64,000 bases of DNA from Giardia muris (Eukaryota > Fornicata > Diplomonadida > Hexamitidae). This document shows, piece by piece, positions 62,562 through 64,000 of this stretch. A program made the position numbers and the translations under genes. The first letter of the stretch is position 1. Each line of letters starts with the position of its first letter. The stretch covers positions 1,070,338 to 1,134,337 of the forward strand of contig CM016929.1 in assembly GCA_006247105.1 (NCBI GenBank). Reading direction: 5' to 3'. The notes beneath the pieces were generated by a model. That model did no database searches. It was not told the DNA's origin and was given only the letters and a program-made list of their open reading frames with translations.

Positions 62562-64000
62562 AGGGGAGGGAAGAACGCGAGAGTCCTCTCGTGTACGGAA
62601 GGGACGGCATCAGGCAACTGCAAGGCGGGGAGCTGCCTCGACCTCGGGACGCTGGGGAAGGTATGCAAGGAGTGCGCGACCACGACTCGAGCTGCTGAGT
62701 TCCCAATCGACGGGGAGTGCACCTCGACCAGTGGGAACGATTGTGTCAATGCGAACAACGGGACGTGCAGCTCGTGCGGGAATGCAGCCAACAACTTCCT
62801 CTTCTACGGGGCTGCTACAGCACTCAGACAGCTGGAAAGGGCAGGCTCTCTGCAAGACGGCATCGAACGGGAAGTGCTCAGAGAGGGCTGATACTGCGAC
62901 GGGCATCTTCGTGAAGGGGAGCGACTCCAACCCTCAGCCTCTACACCTGCGACGACGAGACGAACGGGGTTCCCAACTGCAAGACCTGCACCTCCCCGCC
63001 GCCGACAAGCCGACCTGCACGGAGTGCGCCTCCGGGTTCGGGCCTGTCGTGGAGAGCCTCGATGCACCAACGATCACCTCCTGCGTCAGCTGCTCATCGG
63101 ACGAGAACTGCAAGAGCTGCATGAAGATCGGGACCAGCTTGTGTGTCTCGAGTGCAAGGATGCCACTCACGTCCCGTCAACGGGAAGTGCGTCCTCAAGG
63201 ACAGTGCCTCCTCCTGCACCCCTGCCTCCAATGCCGGGAAGTGCACGGCCTGCAAGGAGGGAGCCTCTCTTCCACGACGGCTGCTTCAGCCCGAGAGCCT
63301 CAAGAGCCTCGGGATCTGCCTCGATCCTTCTCCGTCCGGGCTGGTCCGAGGTCCTCTGCGGTAAGTGCGGGAAGGGGCTCGCCCCCGTCGACGGGAGTGT
63401 CTGAAGGTGGAAGGGGGGAAGGCCGATTCGACCAGCTCATGCACGACGAGCCAAAATGGAACTCAGGTCGGGGTCTGCGACTCCTGTGGGTCTCGAACAC
63501 CTACTTCCTCTTCAACGGGGGTGCTATGCCCAGTCAAAGGGGGTCGGGAACAAGCTGTGCACGGCAATGACGACTCGGACGGCAGACGGACCTGCTCGAC
63601 CCCGACCTCCATCGCCTTCCTCAAGGACACCAAGCTCTACCTCTGCGGGGACGCGACGAACGGGAAGGCGAACTGCAACACCTGCACCTACTCCACGTCT
63701 CTCTCCTGCACGTCCTGCCTCAACGGATGCATGCTCTCCAACTCTCCTGCTCTCCTCCTTCGATGCGGACAAGACGGGCCTCTGTGCCAACAGCAACCAG
63801 CTTCTCGTCGGGGAGGCCCTGGTGGCAAGGAGTGCAAGAAGGGAAGTGTTCCGATCGACGGGACGTGCCTCGAGTCAGCTCGACCATCTCGAGGACGACC
63901 ACCAACGACGTCTGCATGAAGGCCGACGGGAAGACTCCTGTCGACGGGACCGCCACGAGGTGCGAGAACTGCTCGACGACCTACTTCCTCTTCGAGGGGG
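62562..64000 (+). pseudogene. VSP unit 11 (type II), partial, many single-base deletions
   Basis: A type II copy cut by the right edge of the window. It resembles units 3 and 10 but loses one base roughly every 50-100 positions, both in homopolymers and elsewhere, so the frame is shattered. Losses are visible near 62810, 62838, 62934, 62938, 62996, 63140, 63173, 63262, 63291, 63325, 63337, 63397, 63492, 63588, 63742, 63750, 63824 and 63875. Only deletions are seen and their density exceeds that in unit 10. The junction ATG (62555) is in the out-of-frame configuration. It is most likely an ordinary unit with poor base-calling. Confidence 0.6.

Larger units (their letters stand above)
44805..64000 (+). 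repeat. Tandem array of eleven VSP units without spacers
   Basis: Eleven head-to-tail copies of about 1.5-1.9 kb each, all on the plus strand, running off the right edge. Three sequence types alternate in the order I, II, II, III, II, I, II-mosaic, III, I, II, II. Copies of a type are nearly identical; units 4 and 8, and units 6 and 9, differ at only a few positions. All share the last ~120 bases encoding the membrane helix and tail, and the junction sequence that follows. Homology of unit 1 to the others begins at about 44811. Composition is visibly more G/C-rich than in the housekeeping part, and C- and G-ending codons dominate. Confidence 0.9.

Noticed and set aside
44805..64000. CRISPR or satellite-type repeat
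   Set aside because: The repeats are whole coding units of 1.5-1.9 kb with protein-level conservation and no short regular spacers.
61400..64000. New short genes within the broken frames of units 10 and 11
   Set aside because: Each open piece is a frame-shifted fragment of a type II VSP.

Overview
The window looks like a stretch of the compact genome of a diplomonad of the genus Giardia. The tail (TM helix, then GCRGK and stop) and the GGCY/CXXC pattern of the surface proteins mark them as variant-specific surface proteins (VSPs). Genes are almost all intron-free, intergenic gaps run from 0 to about 170 bases, and an AGTGAA motif (the Giardia AGTRAA poly(A) signal) follows several stop codons. 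The VSP tail ends in CRGK rather than CRGKA, and units lie head to tail without spacers. This differs from G. duodenalis as I know it and suggests G. muris or a close relative; that species call is inference.

Bases 1-42621 are a dense housekeeping region. In order it holds: a 5'-truncated tubulin tyrosine ligase-like (TTLL) glutamylase; a helical protein with a C-terminal RING-like finger; a Yip1-family Golgi membrane protein; ribosomal protein uL15 (L27a); a MAPKK-like kinase; Cbf5/dyskerin; an ornithine cyclodeaminase-like enzyme; an FG-repeat nucleoporin candidate; a 6637-residue divergent dynein heavy chain-like protein; a CDK; Erb1/BOP1; eIF5A; the NatA auxiliary subunit NAA15; the SLX1 nuclease; a small coiled-coil protein; and a large protein with a Dbf4-type zinc finger. 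Cbf5, Erb1, uL15 and eIF5A serve ribosome production and translation. The TTLL enzyme and the dynein-like protein point to the microtubule and flagellar cytoskeleton.

Bases 42622-44800 are a transition zone. About 1.1 kb has no intact gene and carries weak minus-strand remnants of ankyrin repeats. It is followed by a kinase with a single upstream ankyrin repeat whose 5' side runs into the VSP array.

Bases 44805-64000 are a tandem array of eleven VSP units, all on the plus strand, in three sequence types. Type I is units 1, 6 and 9. Type II is units 2, 3, 5, 10 and 11, with unit 7 a type I/II mosaic. Type III is units 4 and 8. At every junction the stop codon, an AGTGAA motif and an ATG overlap by one base each. 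Only units 6, 7 and 9 (and unit 1, by a different 5' end) have that ATG in frame. None of the eleven shows a signal peptide, so the array looks like a store of silent or donor cassettes more than a set of expressed genes. From about 61400 onward single-base deletions pile up with rising density, which looks like poor consensus quality near a contig end more than biological decay.

The two most unusual objects are the giant dynein-like protein, which seems to lack a working AAA1 site and the microtubule-binding stalk, and the spacer-free VSP array with its frame-toggling junctions.
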